This document shows, piece by piece, positions 54,152-63,436 of a stretch of 64,000 nt of DNA. The notes beneath the pieces were generated by a model, which saw only the letters and a program-made list of their open reading frames with translations, was not told where the DNA came from and made no database searches. The stretch's first letter is position 1; each line of letters begins with the position of its first letter. Location: positions 1 to 64,000 of the forward strand of contig JBGZEX010000026.1 in assembly GCA_041846495.1 (NCBI GenBank). Direction: 5' to 3'. A program made the position numbers and the translations under genes. The DNA is from JBGZEX01 sp041846495. Lineage in GTDB: Bacteria; Bacteroidota; Bacteroidia; Bacteroidales; Marinifilaceae.

Positions 54152-55225
54152 CTATTCCGTCAAGGCATAAACGGCAAAAGAGGCCAGCCAATGATCCCCG
54201 CCGTAATTCCCTTCGAAAAGCATGGGCAGGGCCTGTGTCGTCAACGCTCCGGCCGTCGTCCGGAAATGCCGTACGAGCGGATGTCCTTCGGGCAAGGCAT
54301 TCGCTATAAGATTCATACACCAGGCCCGGGAAAAAAACAATCCCACGAGATGCACCGTATAATAATCGGTGATATCGCTTACTATGAGAGGAGAGGAAAC
54401 ATTGTCTATTCCGCTGCGGTCGAAAAAATCTTCCAACCACCCAGCATACGTTTCCGCATCCATCAAACGTCCCATAAGGCCTGCAATCTCGAGAGAAGGC
54501 GAAAAGAAATCGCTCCCATTCGGCTCGAGATAGGCCGGACTATGCTTTTCTTCTCCGTAAAAAGCGAAAGCTTTTTCTTTGAGAACCCTATAAAAAGCCG
54601 TATCTCTTGCGGTTTTCGCCCAATCTATGGCGAATCCGAGAGCAAAGGCAGAATTGGTATGCACTCCCGTACGATCCGGATAGGTCTGAATGGGAAGATA
54701 GGCTTTCCACAAACGCAGAATTTCGAAAGTGAGCGGCTGCAAAGCCTTATGCCACTTTCCGGCCTCCGGACTTCCCCATTTCTGCAATTCTTCGTCCAAT
54801 TTAAGCAACCAGGCCCACCCGTAAGTCCTTTCGAATGTGGGATGAGCCCTGAAATAAGCCGCTTCCTTCGCTATGTTTTCGGGATTCAAAGAAATGTCCA
54901 ACACCCTCTTCAGCGTATCGGCCGAAGGAATACCGGGAAAATGTCTTAAAAGCCTGACGAGCATCCAATGCCCGTGCACACTGCTATGCCAGTCGAAACA
55001 ACCGTAGAAAGCGGGATGCAAGTCTTTGGGAGATTTCCCTACATCTTCCGGACCTTTGAATACATGCCCCGGCTTATTGGGATATTCTCTCCGGATACCC
55101 GCTACGGGAAAGCGGGACAATTTATCCGCGAGCTCTTCGTTTATCATTTTCCTCTCTTGAGAAAAAACCGCATAGGAAATCATTAAAAATAAAAAAAGCA
55201 ATCCCTTTTTCATAAACCGAGTCAT
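54152..55225 (-). CDS. DUF2891 family secreted protein
   Basis: This 357-aa protein has a signal peptide (MKKGLLFLFLMISYAVFSQ from the second ATG at 55213) and the DUF2891 hallmarks HPAFYGCFDWHSSVHGHWMLVR (about 70-91), ERTYGWAWLLKLDEEL, GVHTNSAFALGFAIDWA and GGDHWLASFAVYAL near the end. The family is predicted to have an (alpha/alpha)6 barrel of the kind seen in glycan-active enzymes; no activity is known to me. It is single, with its stop codon only 50 bp before the tmRNA 5' end. Confidence 0.87.
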   Translation of the reverse strand: MTRFMKKGLLFLFLMISYAVFSQERKMINEELADKLSRFPVAGIRREYPNKPGHVFKGPEDVGKSPKDLHPAFYGCFDWHSSVHGHWMLVRLLRHFPGIPSADTLKRVLDISLNPENIAKEAAYFRAHPTFERTYGWAWLLKLDEELQKWGSPEAGKWHKALQPLTFEILRLWKAYLPIQTYPDRTGVHTNSAFALGFAIDWAKTARDTAFYRVLKEKAFAFYGEEKHSPAYLEPNGSDFFSPSLEIAGLMGRLMDAETYAGWLEDFFDRSGIDNVSSPLIVSDITDYYTVHLVGLFFSRAWCMNLIANALPEGHPLVRHFRTTAGALTTQALPMLFEGNYGGDHWLASFAVYALTE

Positions 55226-55269
55226 TTCATAAATCCATGCCCTACAGGCCGTTTGTCAATTGTGCAATA

Positions 55270-55395
55270 TTACGAATAATTCCGAAAATTCGGAAATCCG
55301 CCTTCCGGAATATCATCGGTCGTGTCGAAAATTTCCTTCGTTCCCACTTCCGCCACATCATCGTGCTCGATAAAAAGAAGAGAATAGCAAAACAT
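55270..55395 (-). CDS. Possible 41-aa acidic peptide
   Basis: An ATG-started frame of 41 codons ends 44 bp before the DUF2891 gene on the same strand. It opens MFCYSLLFIEHDDVAEVG and is acidic in the second half (DTTDDIPEGG). Its composition looks more like protein than the antisense frames nearby, but there is no known family and no clear promoter. It may be a real small gene, a fragment or chance. Confidence 0.25.
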   Translation of the reverse strand: MFCYSLLFIEHDDVAEVGTKEIFDTTDDIPEGGFPNFRNYS

Positions 55396-55447
55396 ATATA
55401 AAAGATTTGGCGTATCTTTACAAACTGTAAATAATGAATTTTTAACC

Positions 55448-56722
55448 ATGCTCAATCTGAAATTTATAACGGAAAACCGGGAAGAAGTAATAAAGCGTCT
55501 TGCTGTAAAGAATTTCGATGCAAAAGAAATCGTCGACGCCATTATCGATATCGACGAAAAATACAGGGGGCTTATCCGGGAAACGGAATCCAAACAGGCC
55601 GTTCTGAACAATATATCCAAAAACATAGGCATATTGATTAAATCGGGGAAAAAAGCGGAAGCCGAAATTGCCCGCAAGGAGACGGGAGAACTCAAGGATT
55701 GCATAGCCGAACTCAACGCCCGATTGGCGGAATTGGGAAACGAAAGACAGGAATTGATGCTGCGCCTTCCCAATCTCCCTCATCCCTCCGTTCCGAAAGG
55801 GAAATCGGATAAAGACAACATCGTCGTAAAAATCGTGGACGACATACCTCAACGCAGAGAGGAAGACCTCCCCCATTGGGAGCTGGCAAAAAAATACGGG
55901 ATCATCGATTTCGAAACCGGAGTAAAAATCACGGGAGCGGGATTCCCTTTGTACCGAGGTATGGGAGCCCGTTTTCAACGTGCCCTCATCAACTTTTTCC
56001 TGAACGAAAATATCAAAGCGGGTTACGAAGAAGTAATGCCTCCGTTGGTAGTAAACGAGGATTCGGGATACGGAACCGGACAACTCCCCGATAAAGACGG
56101 GCAAATGTACTATATAGGAGAAGACAAACTCTATCTCATACCGACGGCGGAAGTACCCGTAACCAACATATACCGCGACCTCATCGTAGAAGGAGAATGT
56201 CTGCCCGTAAAAAATACGGCCTACTCGGCCTGCTTCCGCAGGGAAGCGGGTTCTTACGGCAAAGACGTAAGGGGATTGAACCGCCTCCACCAATTCGACA
56301 AAGTGGAAATCGTACAAATCACCCGCCCCGAAAACTCCTATGCCGTTTTGGACGAAATGGTCGCCCATGTGGAATCCCTATTGGTCAAATTGGAACTTCC
56401 CTACCGCATCGTACGCCTTTGCGGAGGGGATCTCAGCTTCACTTCCGCCCTCACCTACGATTTCGAGGTATACTCCAAGGCACAGGAACGCTGGTTGGAA
56501 GTGAGTTCGGTATCCAATTTCGAAGATTTTCAGGCCAACAATCTCAAATTGAGATTTAAAGACAAAGGAGAAAAGCATAATACGACGGCACATACGCTCA
56601 ACGGAAGCGCCCTGGCTCTTCCCCGCATATTGGCGGCTCTTCTCGAAAACAACCAGGAAACCGAAGGCATACGCATCCCCAAAGTTCTCCGGGAGTTTAT
56701 GGGTTGCGATATGATTCGCTAA
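55448..56722 (+). CDS. serS: Seryl-tRNA synthetase
   Basis: This 424-aa class II synthetase charges tRNA-Ser. It has the N-terminal coiled-coil arm (about 28-100, ending LRLPNLPHPSVPKGKSD), motif 1 region (GARFQRALINFFLNEN), the LYLIPTAEVPVTNIYRD segment, motif 2 FRREAGSYGKDVRGLNRLHQ (about 258-277) and motif 3 GSALALPRILAALLE (about 388-402). A -7-like TATCTTTA lies at 55413-55420. ruvC follows 29 nt after its stop codon. Confidence 0.97.
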   Translation: MLNLKFITENREEVIKRLAVKNFDAKEIVDAIIDIDEKYRGLIRETESKQAVLNNISKNIGILIKSGKKAEAEIARKETGELKDCIAELNARLAELGNERQELMLRLPNLPHPSVPKGKSDKDNIVVKIVDDIPQRREEDLPHWELAKKYGIIDFETGVKITGAGFPLYRGMGARFQRALINFFLNENIKAGYEEVMPPLVVNEDSGYGTGQLPDKDGQMYYIGEDKLYLIPTAEVPVTNIYRDLIVEGECLPVKNTAYSACFRREAGSYGKDVRGLNRLHQFDKVEIVQITRPENSYAVLDEMVAHVESLLVKLELPYRIVRLCGGDLSFTSALTYDFEVYSKAQERWLEVSSVSNFEDFQANNLKLRFKDKGEKHNTTAHTLNGSALALPRILAALLENNQETEGIRIPKVLREFMGCDMIR

Positions 56723-56751
56723 TCCGTTATCTCCATCAATCTACAAAGGGC

Positions 56752-57324
56752 ATGAAACGGCAGCAAGAAACGGAAAAACTGATTATGGGCATCGATCCGG
56801 GCACCAACATCATGGGGTATGCCGTCATAAAAGCGAAAAATGCGAATAAAACTCCGGAACTCATCGTATCCGGAGTTTTGGATATGATCAAGCTAAAGGA
56901 TCCGTATATAAAACTCGAACGCATATTCGAACGGACTCTCTCGGTTATCGACACCTATCATCCGGACGAGTTGGCCATAGAAGCCCAATTTTTCGGGAAA
57001 AACATACAATCCATGCTGAAATTGGGACGGGCACAGGGAGTAGCCATTGCCGCCGCCCTCCAAAGAAAGATACCGATTTTCGAATACGCTCCCCTGAAAA
57101 TTAAAATGAGCATAACGGGAAACGGCAATGCATCGAAAGAACAAATCGCCGCCCTTCTCGGCATTCTCATGAAAATACCCTCGACGCCCTCCCGTCTCGA
57201 CGAAACGGATGCCATAGCCATCGCTTACTGCCACCATATCCAGGGAAAACTTCCCACCGAAGGGGGTGCCAAATGCCGAAATTGGGGAGATTATATAAAA
57301 AAATATCCCGATAAATTATTATGA
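56752..57324 (+). CDS. ruvC: Holliday junction resolvase RuvC
   Basis: This 190-aa endonuclease resolves Holliday junctions with RuvAB. The catalytic acids are visible: D in IMGIDPGTNIMGYAV, E in LAIEAQFFGKNIQSMLKLG (about 66-84), and the pair in RLDETDAIAIAYCH (about 143-156). The frame is open from 56704, inside serS; the ATG at 56752 (MKRQQETEKLIMGIDPG) is preferred because it clears serS and fits the family N-terminus. Confidence 0.95.
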   Translation: MKRQQETEKLIMGIDPGTNIMGYAVIKAKNANKTPELIVSGVLDMIKLKDPYIKLERIFERTLSVIDTYHPDELAIEAQFFGKNIQSMLKLGRAQGVAIAAALQRKIPIFEYAPLKIKMSITGNGNASKEQIAALLGILMKIPSTPSRLDETDAIAIAYCHHIQGKLPTEGGAKCRNWGDYIKKYPDKLL

Positions 57325-57364
57325 CTCGCTTATCTTTGTACAAAATCGTATTAACGGAAATTTC

Positions 57365-58180
57365 ATGGAAAACAAAATAGCCCCCGTTTATATAGAAAAA
57401 CTTTTCAAAAGCAAAAATCCGGGATTAGCCAAATGGACTCCCGGTTTCGTTTTTTCTTTCCTGAAAAAACTCATATGCCAAGACAGAATCAACGATTTCA
57501 TCTCCAAATACAGCCATGTATACGGATTGGATTTCGCAAACGGAATACTCGAATACCTCGACATAAAATACAAAACGGAAGGGGAGAACCGACTGCCCCC
57601 CTCCGAAGGCCGCTACATATTCGTCTCCAACCATCCTCTCGGCGGACCGGACGGCATCATCCTCATCGCTTTTCTCGGAAAACATTATAAAACCTTGAAA
57701 TTCCCCGTAAACGACCTTTTGATGAACCTCAAAAACCTCAACGATATATTTCTTCCGGTCAACAAACACGGGGGATTAGCCCGGGATGCCGTAGCCGATA
57801 TCGAAAAGGCTTTCGAATCGGATGCCCAAATCATCACCTTCCCCGCCGGTATGGTAAGCCGTAAATACGGGGGAAAAATCGAAGATCCCCAATGGCAGAA
57901 AAATTTCATCACCAAAGCCGTACGGCATAAGAGAGATATCGTTCCCCTGTTCGTAAGCGGAAATAATTCCAAATTGTTTTACCGGATTTTCAAAATCCGA
58001 AAGTTTTTCGGCATTAAAACGAATTTCGAAATGTTTCTCCTGCCAAGGGAAACCTTCGGACATGAAAACAAAACCTTCACAATCAAAGTGGGAAAACCCA
58101 TACCCTATACCTCTTTTTCGAAAGAAAAGACTCCGCAGGCATGGGCGGACACGGTAAAACAAGCCGTATACGACCTGTAA
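57365..58180 (+). CDS. PlsC-type acyltransferase (hemolysin/ornithine-lipid class)
   Basis: This 271-aa protein has the acyltransferase block VSNHPLGGPDGIILI (about 80-94), where the His and Asp are separated by one residue more than in standard HX4D PlsC, and the FPAGMVSRKYGGKIED segment (about 159-174). Both features match the COG3176-like acyltransferases linked to glycine or ornithine lipids in Bacteroidota, so the product may be an aminolipid or a phospholipid. It is probably peripheral to the inner membrane. A -7-like TATCTTTG is at 57331-57338. It converges with priA, 7 bp between the stops. Confidence 0.84.
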   Translation: MENKIAPVYIEKLFKSKNPGLAKWTPGFVFSFLKKLICQDRINDFISKYSHVYGLDFANGILEYLDIKYKTEGENRLPPSEGRYIFVSNHPLGGPDGIILIAFLGKHYKTLKFPVNDLLMNLKNLNDIFLPVNKHGGLARDAVADIEKAFESDAQIITFPAGMVSRKYGGKIEDPQWQKNFITKAVRHKRDIVPLFVSGNNSKLFYRIFKIRKFFGIKTNFEMFLLPRETFGHENKTFTIKVGKPIPYTSFSKEKTPQAWADTVKQAVYDL

Positions 58181-58187
58181 CCCAGTT

Positions 58188-60416
58188 TCACAGAGGGTCC
58201 ACATCGTACGTCAGCTTTACTGCAGCAAAAGCCCGTTGGGTTTTCAAACGGAGAGCCGATTCGAGTACCGATTTTTTAGCTGCCGTCAAGACATCTTCCT
58301 TAAGCTCCAATTTCAGCAGAATCTGCGTACGATAATAAGTCGAAATCCGGGCAATATCGGGGACTGCCGGACCGTAAACCGAATGTCCCAAGGAATTCCG
58401 TAAAATCCCGACCATAAAGTTCGAAGCTTTTCTCAGCGTATTTTCGTCTTTATGCCGCAATTCGATACGAATCAAACGGGAAAAAGGCGGATAAGAAAAC
58501 AATATGCGTTCCTGAGCCAGGAGACGATAAAATTCGTCATACTTCCTTTCGTCCAAAAAGGAAAAAACACGATTACCGGTTTCAGCCGTCTGGATGAGGA
58601 CATATCCCGGCACATCCCCTCTGCGCCCGCTTCTTCCGCTCACCTGAAGCAAGAGCTGAAAAAACCTTTCTTCCGCCCGGAAATCGGAAGAATGCAAGGC
58701 AGCATCCGCATCCAGAACCCCCACAAGTCCCACCTTTTCGAAATCCAAACCTCGGGCGATCATCCGGGTACCCACCAATATATCCGTTTCGCCCCTCTCG
58801 AAATCCGACAATAATTTCCGTAACTCCGCACTCCCCGAAACATCCGCATCCAGACGGGCGATATTCGCACCGGGGAATAAGGCAGCCGCCTCCTCTTCGA
58901 TTTTCTCCGTTCCGGCCGCATGTTGACGATAGTGTCCATGCCCGCAAGCCGGGCAAGAAGTCTTCATCGGCTCCGTCCACCCGCAATAGCGGCAAAGGAG
59001 AAGATTCCGTTTCTTATAATAAGTCAGAGTGACATCGCAATTCCGGCATTTGGGAATATGTCCGCATTCCTCACAGCTTATATAAGCGGAATAGCCTTTA
59101 CGGTTTCGAAACAGCAAAACTTGGTTTCCGGCTTTTAAAGTCTTTCGTATCTCCGAAAAAAGACGGGGAGAAAAGCTTCCTTTCATAAGCCGTTTACGTC
59201 TCAACTCCTTCATGTCTTCGATATGAATCTCCGGCAGATTCACTTTCCCGTACCGTTCCGGAAGGGATACGAATCCGTATTTTCCGGAAATTGCATTCCG
59301 GTAAGTTTCGAAAGAAGGAGTAGCCGAACCCAATACGACGTCCACCCGAGACCGGACCGCCATCCACACGGCCATATCCCGGGCATTATAGCAAGGCATG
59401 GAATCCGTCTGTTTATAGGAAGAATCGTGCTCTTCATCCACAATAATCAAACCGGGTTTTCGGAAAGGCAAAAATATGGAGGATCTTACGCCCAACACAA
59501 TGGGATAAGGCTTTTCTCCGGCCTGAATATGCCAGAGCTCCGCTCTTTTTGCATCCGTAAGTCCCGAATGATAAAGGACGATACGGGAACCGAATACGGC
59601 TTTCAGTCTCCGGACCAATTGGTGGGTAAGAGATATCTCCGGCACTAAATAAAGAACTTGCCGACCTTGCTCCATATATCGGGCGATAAGCCGCATGTAG
59701 ATCTCCGTCTTTCCGGAAGAGGTAATCCCGTGGATTAAAACCCTGTGTTTATCTTTCAAGCTGCCGCATACTCCTTCAAAAGCCCTTTGCTGGCAATCCG
59801 TCAGTTCCGGAAGTGCGAACCTTCCTCCCCACCTTCCTTCGTACCCCGTTTTTTCGCATTCTTCCATCCGGAAAATTTCCTTATCGCACAAAGCTTTAAA
59901 AGCAGAGAGAGAGGAACCGCATTCCCGAATAAACCTTTTCCGGCTCATTCTTTTCTCTCCCGCCTCCACCCAATTCAACAATAATTCATACTGCAAAGAA
60001 GCCGTTTTTTTCAATTTCCCGAGAATGAGATTCAATTCCGCATCCGAAAAATCTCTTGCCGCAAGCACCCATTTCTCCCTGACCGGTTTAGTCGCCGGAT
60101 TACGAATTGCAGCCGGCAAGGCGGTACGGAGCACCATTCCCGGAGAAGTCATATAGTAACACCCCACCCACATCAGAAAATCGAGATAAGCGGGAGACAG
60201 GGGGATTCCTCCGGGAATAATACCCTCTATATCCTTTAAGCGAAGTTCCGCAGGAGCTGTATTTCCTATGCGGTATACCACCCCCATGGACTTCCTCCCC
60301 GCTCCCAAAGGGACCAGCACCGGGTCTCCCGGTTTCAAAAGAGAGCGAAGGGAGGAGGGAACGGAATAAGTAAGCAATCCGTCAATTCCGAGCGGTAAAA
60401 TCACATCTGCAATCAT
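58188..60416 (-). CDS. priA: Primosomal protein N', replication restart helicase PriA
   Basis: This 742-aa helicase reloads the replisome at stalled forks. It has the N-terminal DNA-binding domain (1-110), Walker A GITSSGKTEIYM (about 229-240), motif II VDEEHDSSYKQ, eight zinc cysteines (CEECGHIPKCRNC, then CRYCGWTEPMKTSCPACG), and RMIARGLDFEKVGLVGVLDAD plus QVSGRSGRRGDVPG. It follows pfkA by 55 nt and may be the last gene of the cmk-ispH-pfkA-priA row. Confidence 0.96.
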   Translation of the reverse strand: MIADVILPLGIDGLLTYSVPSSLRSLLKPGDPVLVPLGAGRKSMGVVYRIGNTAPAELRLKDIEGIIPGGIPLSPAYLDFLMWVGCYYMTSPGMVLRTALPAAIRNPATKPVREKWVLAARDFSDAELNLILGKLKKTASLQYELLLNWVEAGEKRMSRKRFIRECGSSLSAFKALCDKEIFRMEECEKTGYEGRWGGRFALPELTDCQQRAFEGVCGSLKDKHRVLIHGITSSGKTEIYMRLIARYMEQGRQVLYLVPEISLTHQLVRRLKAVFGSRIVLYHSGLTDAKRAELWHIQAGEKPYPIVLGVRSSIFLPFRKPGLIIVDEEHDSSYKQTDSMPCYNARDMAVWMAVRSRVDVVLGSATPSFETYRNAISGKYGFVSLPERYGKVNLPEIHIEDMKELRRKRLMKGSFSPRLFSEIRKTLKAGNQVLLFRNRKGYSAYISCEECGHIPKCRNCDVTLTYYKKRNLLLCRYCGWTEPMKTSCPACGHGHYRQHAAGTEKIEEEAAALFPGANIARLDADVSGSAELRKLLSDFERGETDILVGTRMIARGLDFEKVGLVGVLDADAALHSSDFRAEERFFQLLLQVSGRSGRRGDVPGYVLIQTAETGNRVFSFLDERKYDEFYRLLAQERILFSYPPFSRLIRIELRHKDENTLRKASNFMVGILRNSLGHSVYGPAVPDIARISTYYRTQILLKLELKEDVLTAAKKSVLESALRLKTQRAFAAVKLTYDVDPL

Positions 60417-60471
60417 CCGTAGTCTGGTTCATCCGGAAACAACCGAAAGGGAGAATATCCTCCGTTTTGCA

Positions 60472-61452
60472 TTATACCGACAACACATCTATCAAACCCA
60501 CCAAGTTGGTATTCAACCCCTTGGAGTTCTTTATCGTTTTATTAAAAGGTACATGTACGATTTTATTGTCTATCAGTCCTATCATTATACTTTTCTGATC
60601 GTCCATAATGGCGTCTACGGCAGCCACTCCCAGCTGGCTGGCCAAAACCCGGTCGAATGCCGAAGGAGAACCACCCCTTTGAATATAACCGAGTACGGAC
60701 ACCCTTATGTCGTATTCCGGATATTTCCGGCCGACTTCTTCGGCTATCGTATATGCCCCTCCGGGACGTTCCCCCTCTGCCACAATGACGATACTGCTGG
60801 AATTCCGGGGATCGTAATCCCGTTGTAAAAAAGAATTCAATTTCGTCATATCCGTTTGAATCTCGGGAACGAGAACAGCCTCCGCTCCCGTAGCTATACC
60901 CACTCTCAATGCGATAAAACCGGCATCCCGTCCCATGACTTCTATAAAGAAAAGGCGATTATGCGCACTTGCCGTATCCTTTATTTTATCCACCGCCGCT
61001 ACCGCCGTATTCAAAGCCGTATCGTAACCTATGGTGGAATCCGTACCGTAGAGGTCGTTATCTATGGTGCCGGGAAGGCCGACAATGGGAATATTCTGTT
61101 CTTCGCCCAACAATTTGGCTCCCATAAGCGAACCGTCTCCTCCGATGACCACCAAGGCATCTATCCCCATCTTTTTCAATTGCTTGGCAGCCTTTTCTCT
61201 CCCGCGTTCCGTTTTAAACTCCGCACTTCTCGCAGATTTCAATATCGTACCTCCTCTTTGTATGATATTGCTGACGTCCTTGGACTGCATCCGCAAAATA
61301 TCTCCGTTTATCAATCCCTGATAGCCGCCATGTATTCCGTAGGCCTCGCATCCGCATGCGATGGAAGCCCGCACGACCGCTCTTATAGCCGCATTCATAC
61401 CGGGGGCATCTCCTCCGGAAGTAAGCACCCCTATTTTATTAAATCGTCCCAT
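60472..61452 (-). CDS. pfkA: ATP-dependent 6-phosphofructokinase
   Basis: This 326-aa enzyme makes fructose 1,6-bisphosphate in glycolysis. It has GVLTSGGDAPGMNAAIRAV (about 8-26), the phosphate-binding VVIGGDGSLMGA (about 99-110), the catalytic PGTIDNDLYGTDSTIGYDTA (about 126-145) and EVMGRDAGFIAL. GGDGS with Gly at the third-from-last position and GTIDND point to the ATP-dependent group A class. It starts 7 nt after ispH. Confidence 0.96.
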   Translation of the reverse strand: MGRFNKIGVLTSGGDAPGMNAAIRAVVRASIACGCEAYGIHGGYQGLINGDILRMQSKDVSNIIQRGGTILKSARSAEFKTERGREKAAKQLKKMGIDALVVIGGDGSLMGAKLLGEEQNIPIVGLPGTIDNDLYGTDSTIGYDTALNTAVAAVDKIKDTASAHNRLFFIEVMGRDAGFIALRVGIATGAEAVLVPEIQTDMTKLNSFLQRDYDPRNSSSIVIVAEGERPGGAYTIAEEVGRKYPEYDIRVSVLGYIQRGGSPSAFDRVLASQLGVAAVDAIMDDQKSIMIGLIDNKIVHVPFNKTIKNSKGLNTNLVGLIDVLSV

Positions 61453-61459
61453 ATTATAA

Positions 61460-62317
61460 TCATTTAATTACCAATTCCATTATCCTGTCCCGCACCTCTT
61501 CCATTATCCAAAGGGGGGTGGAAGTAGCTCCCGATATCCCTACGGAATCCGCATCTTCGAACATTTCTTCACATACGTCATCCGCTCCTTGAATAAACCA
61601 GGTTTTCGGATTCGTTTCCTTGCAAACGCCGAACAGCTGTTTGCCGTTGGAGCTTTTCTCCCCGCTTACGAATAAAATCACATCGTGTCGTTTTGCAAAC
61701 ATCCGAAGTTGCGGAATCCGGTTGGCGACCTTCCTGCATATGGTGTCGTGAATCACCGCTTCGCTTTCCCGTTTTTGCATAATCCTGCAGGCGATAGCCT
61801 CGAACCCCTCAAGACTTTTAGTCGTTTGAGAGAAAACCTCCATGGGTTTGGAATAATCCAATTTCTCCAAGTCGTCTTCGCTTTCTATTACTACGGCCTC
61901 TCCGTTTGTCTGGCCGACCAAGCCCACGACTTCCGCATGGCCGTGTTTCCCGTATATGACCACTTGTCCTCCCACCTTTTTCATCTTTTGATAAGCCTCC
62001 CGGATCTTACGCTGCAACTTTAAAACCACCGGACAAGAAGCGTCTATAATTTCTATATTATTGGCTTGAGCAATACGGTAGGATTCGGGAGGTTCTCCGT
62101 GAGCTCGAAAAAGTACCCGGACATCATGCATATGTGCGAATCGCTCGTGATCTATCGTTTTCAATCCCATGTTCTTCAACCTCCTGACTTCGCAATCATT
62201 ATGTACGATATCCCCTATGCAATAAAGTTCCCCGAGGGCAACCTCCGCCTCCGCTTTACGGATAGCATTCACCACTCCGAAACAAAATCCCGAATTTTTA
62301 TCTATCTCAACAAGCAT
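61460..62317 (-). CDS. ispH: 4-hydroxy-3-methylbut-2-enyl diphosphate reductase IspH
   Basis: This 285-aa iron-sulfur enzyme does the last step of the MEP isoprenoid route. The three cluster cysteines are in GFCFGV (C12), DASCPVV (about C94) and DTICRKVANR (about C193), and SSNGKQLF, GISGATSTPLW are present. It starts 9 nt after cmk and is 7 nt before pfkA. In many bacteria ispH is fused or linked to cmk and rpsA genes; the cmk link is kept here. Confidence 0.96.
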   Translation of the reverse strand: MLVEIDKNSGFCFGVVNAIRKAEAEVALGELYCIGDIVHNDCEVRRLKNMGLKTIDHERFAHMHDVRVLFRAHGEPPESYRIAQANNIEIIDASCPVVLKLQRKIREAYQKMKKVGGQVVIYGKHGHAEVVGLVGQTNGEAVVIESEDDLEKLDYSKPMEVFSQTTKSLEGFEAIACRIMQKRESEAVIHDTICRKVANRIPQLRMFAKRHDVILFVSGEKSSNGKQLFGVCKETNPKTWFIQGADDVCEEMFEDADSVGISGATSTPLWIMEEVRDRIMELVIK

Positions 62318-62326
62318 GAGTTCCTC

Positions 62327-63034
62327 CTAATGCCGTTCGCCGGAAAACGCCATACCGGTCCGGATCTCGATTTCCCTAATCATAAAATCGCATACTTCCT
62401 CGATATCCATAAAGGTCGTATCGATACGGACGGCATCCGGCATGCAGCGCAATGGACTTACCGCTCGGTGTTCATCGATATAATCCCGTTTCCGTACATT
62501 TTCCTCCACTTCTTCATAGGTCACGGCTACACCCTTTTCTTTCAATTCCTTATAGCGGCGCTCCGCCCGTACTTCCACCGAAGAAGTCATAAAAAACTTC
62601 ACGTCCGCATCGGGAAACACCGTACTCCCTATATCCCGTCCGTCCATAATAAGTTTTCCGTAAACACCCATTTTCCTCTGCTGCTCCACGAGAAATTCTC
62701 GTACGCAGCCTTCGGCTGCCACGATACTCACTTTATCGGATACCTCCATGGAACGAATCTCTTTTTCCACATTCACGCCATTCAAATACACTTCGCTCCC
62801 GACCTCTCCGCCCGAGTATCTGAAATCTATCGAAATCCCTTCCAATAATTTTTTCAAACCTTCCGTATCCAAATGCTCTCCATCGAACAAATCCTTCTCC
62901 GAGGCGGCATAAGTAACCGCTCTGTACATCGCCCCCGTATCGATATAAACGAGCCCCAACCGAGCCGCCACGATTTTGGATATGGTACTCTTACCCGTCG
63001 AAGAATATCCGTCTACCGCTATTATCATTTTCAA
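62327..63034 (-). CDS. cmk: Cytidylate kinase
   Basis: This 235-aa enzyme phosphorylates CMP and dCMP. It has the P-loop AVDGYSSTGKSTISKIVA (about 5-22), DTGAMYRAVTYAA (about 32-44), MDGRDIGSTVFPDADVKFFM (about 151-170) and RDYIDEHRAVSPL (about 204-216). It is the first gene of a leftward row with ispH and pfkA. A -7-like TACCTTTG lies at 63059-63052. Confidence 0.96.
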   Translation of the reverse strand: MKMIIAVDGYSSTGKSTISKIVAARLGLVYIDTGAMYRAVTYAASEKDLFDGEHLDTEGLKKLLEGISIDFRYSGGEVGSEVYLNGVNVEKEIRSMEVSDKVSIVAAEGCVREFLVEQQRKMGVYGKLIMDGRDIGSTVFPDADVKFFMTSSVEVRAERRYKELKEKGVAVTYEEVEENVRKRDYIDEHRAVSPLRCMPDAVRIDTTFMDIEEVCDFMIREIEIRTGMAFSGERH

Positions 63035-63130
63035 TAATTTTGAGTTATTGCAAAGGTAACATAATTTGAATCACAGAAAAGTTTTAGCGGATACAAATAC
63101 GGATAATTATTTTTTTTAATTTTGTATCGA

Positions 63131-63436
63131 ATGGACGAACAAAACAAAATCATACCGAATTTGCAACGTTGGAAAAGTTCCTACGTCGTGATTATTGTCT
63201 TATTTCTCGTGTGGATGGCTTTCGGAGATAAGAATAACTTCGTACACCAATACCGCTTACACCGGAAAATAGGGAATCTGGAAAAGCAAAAGAATTTTTA
63301 TATCGAAAAAATACGAAAAGACCGGATGGCAAGCGAGGAGATTTTCGGCAGCCGGGAAAATCTCGAAAAATTCGCCCGCGAGAAATATATGATGAAAAAA
63401 AAAGACGAAGATATTTATATTATAACGACAAAATAA
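63131..63436 (+). CDS. FtsB/DivIC-like septum formation initiator
   Basis: From the ATG at 63131 this 101-aa protein has one transmembrane helix (SYVVIIVLFLVWMAF, about 18-32) and a coiled coil (LHRKIGNLEKQKNFYIEKIR, about 45-64), then ENLEKFAREKYMMKKKDEDIY, the standard DivIC/FtsB tail. It should join FtsL/FtsQ at the division site. The frame's TTG at 63122 is part of a -7-like TAATTTTG (63117-63124), so the ATG is preferred. ruvX starts directly after its TAA. Confidence 0.9.
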   Translation: MDEQNKIIPNLQRWKSSYVVIIVLFLVWMAFGDKNNFVHQYRLHRKIGNLEKQKNFYIEKIRKDRMASEEIFGSRENLEKFAREKYMMKKKDEDIYIITTK

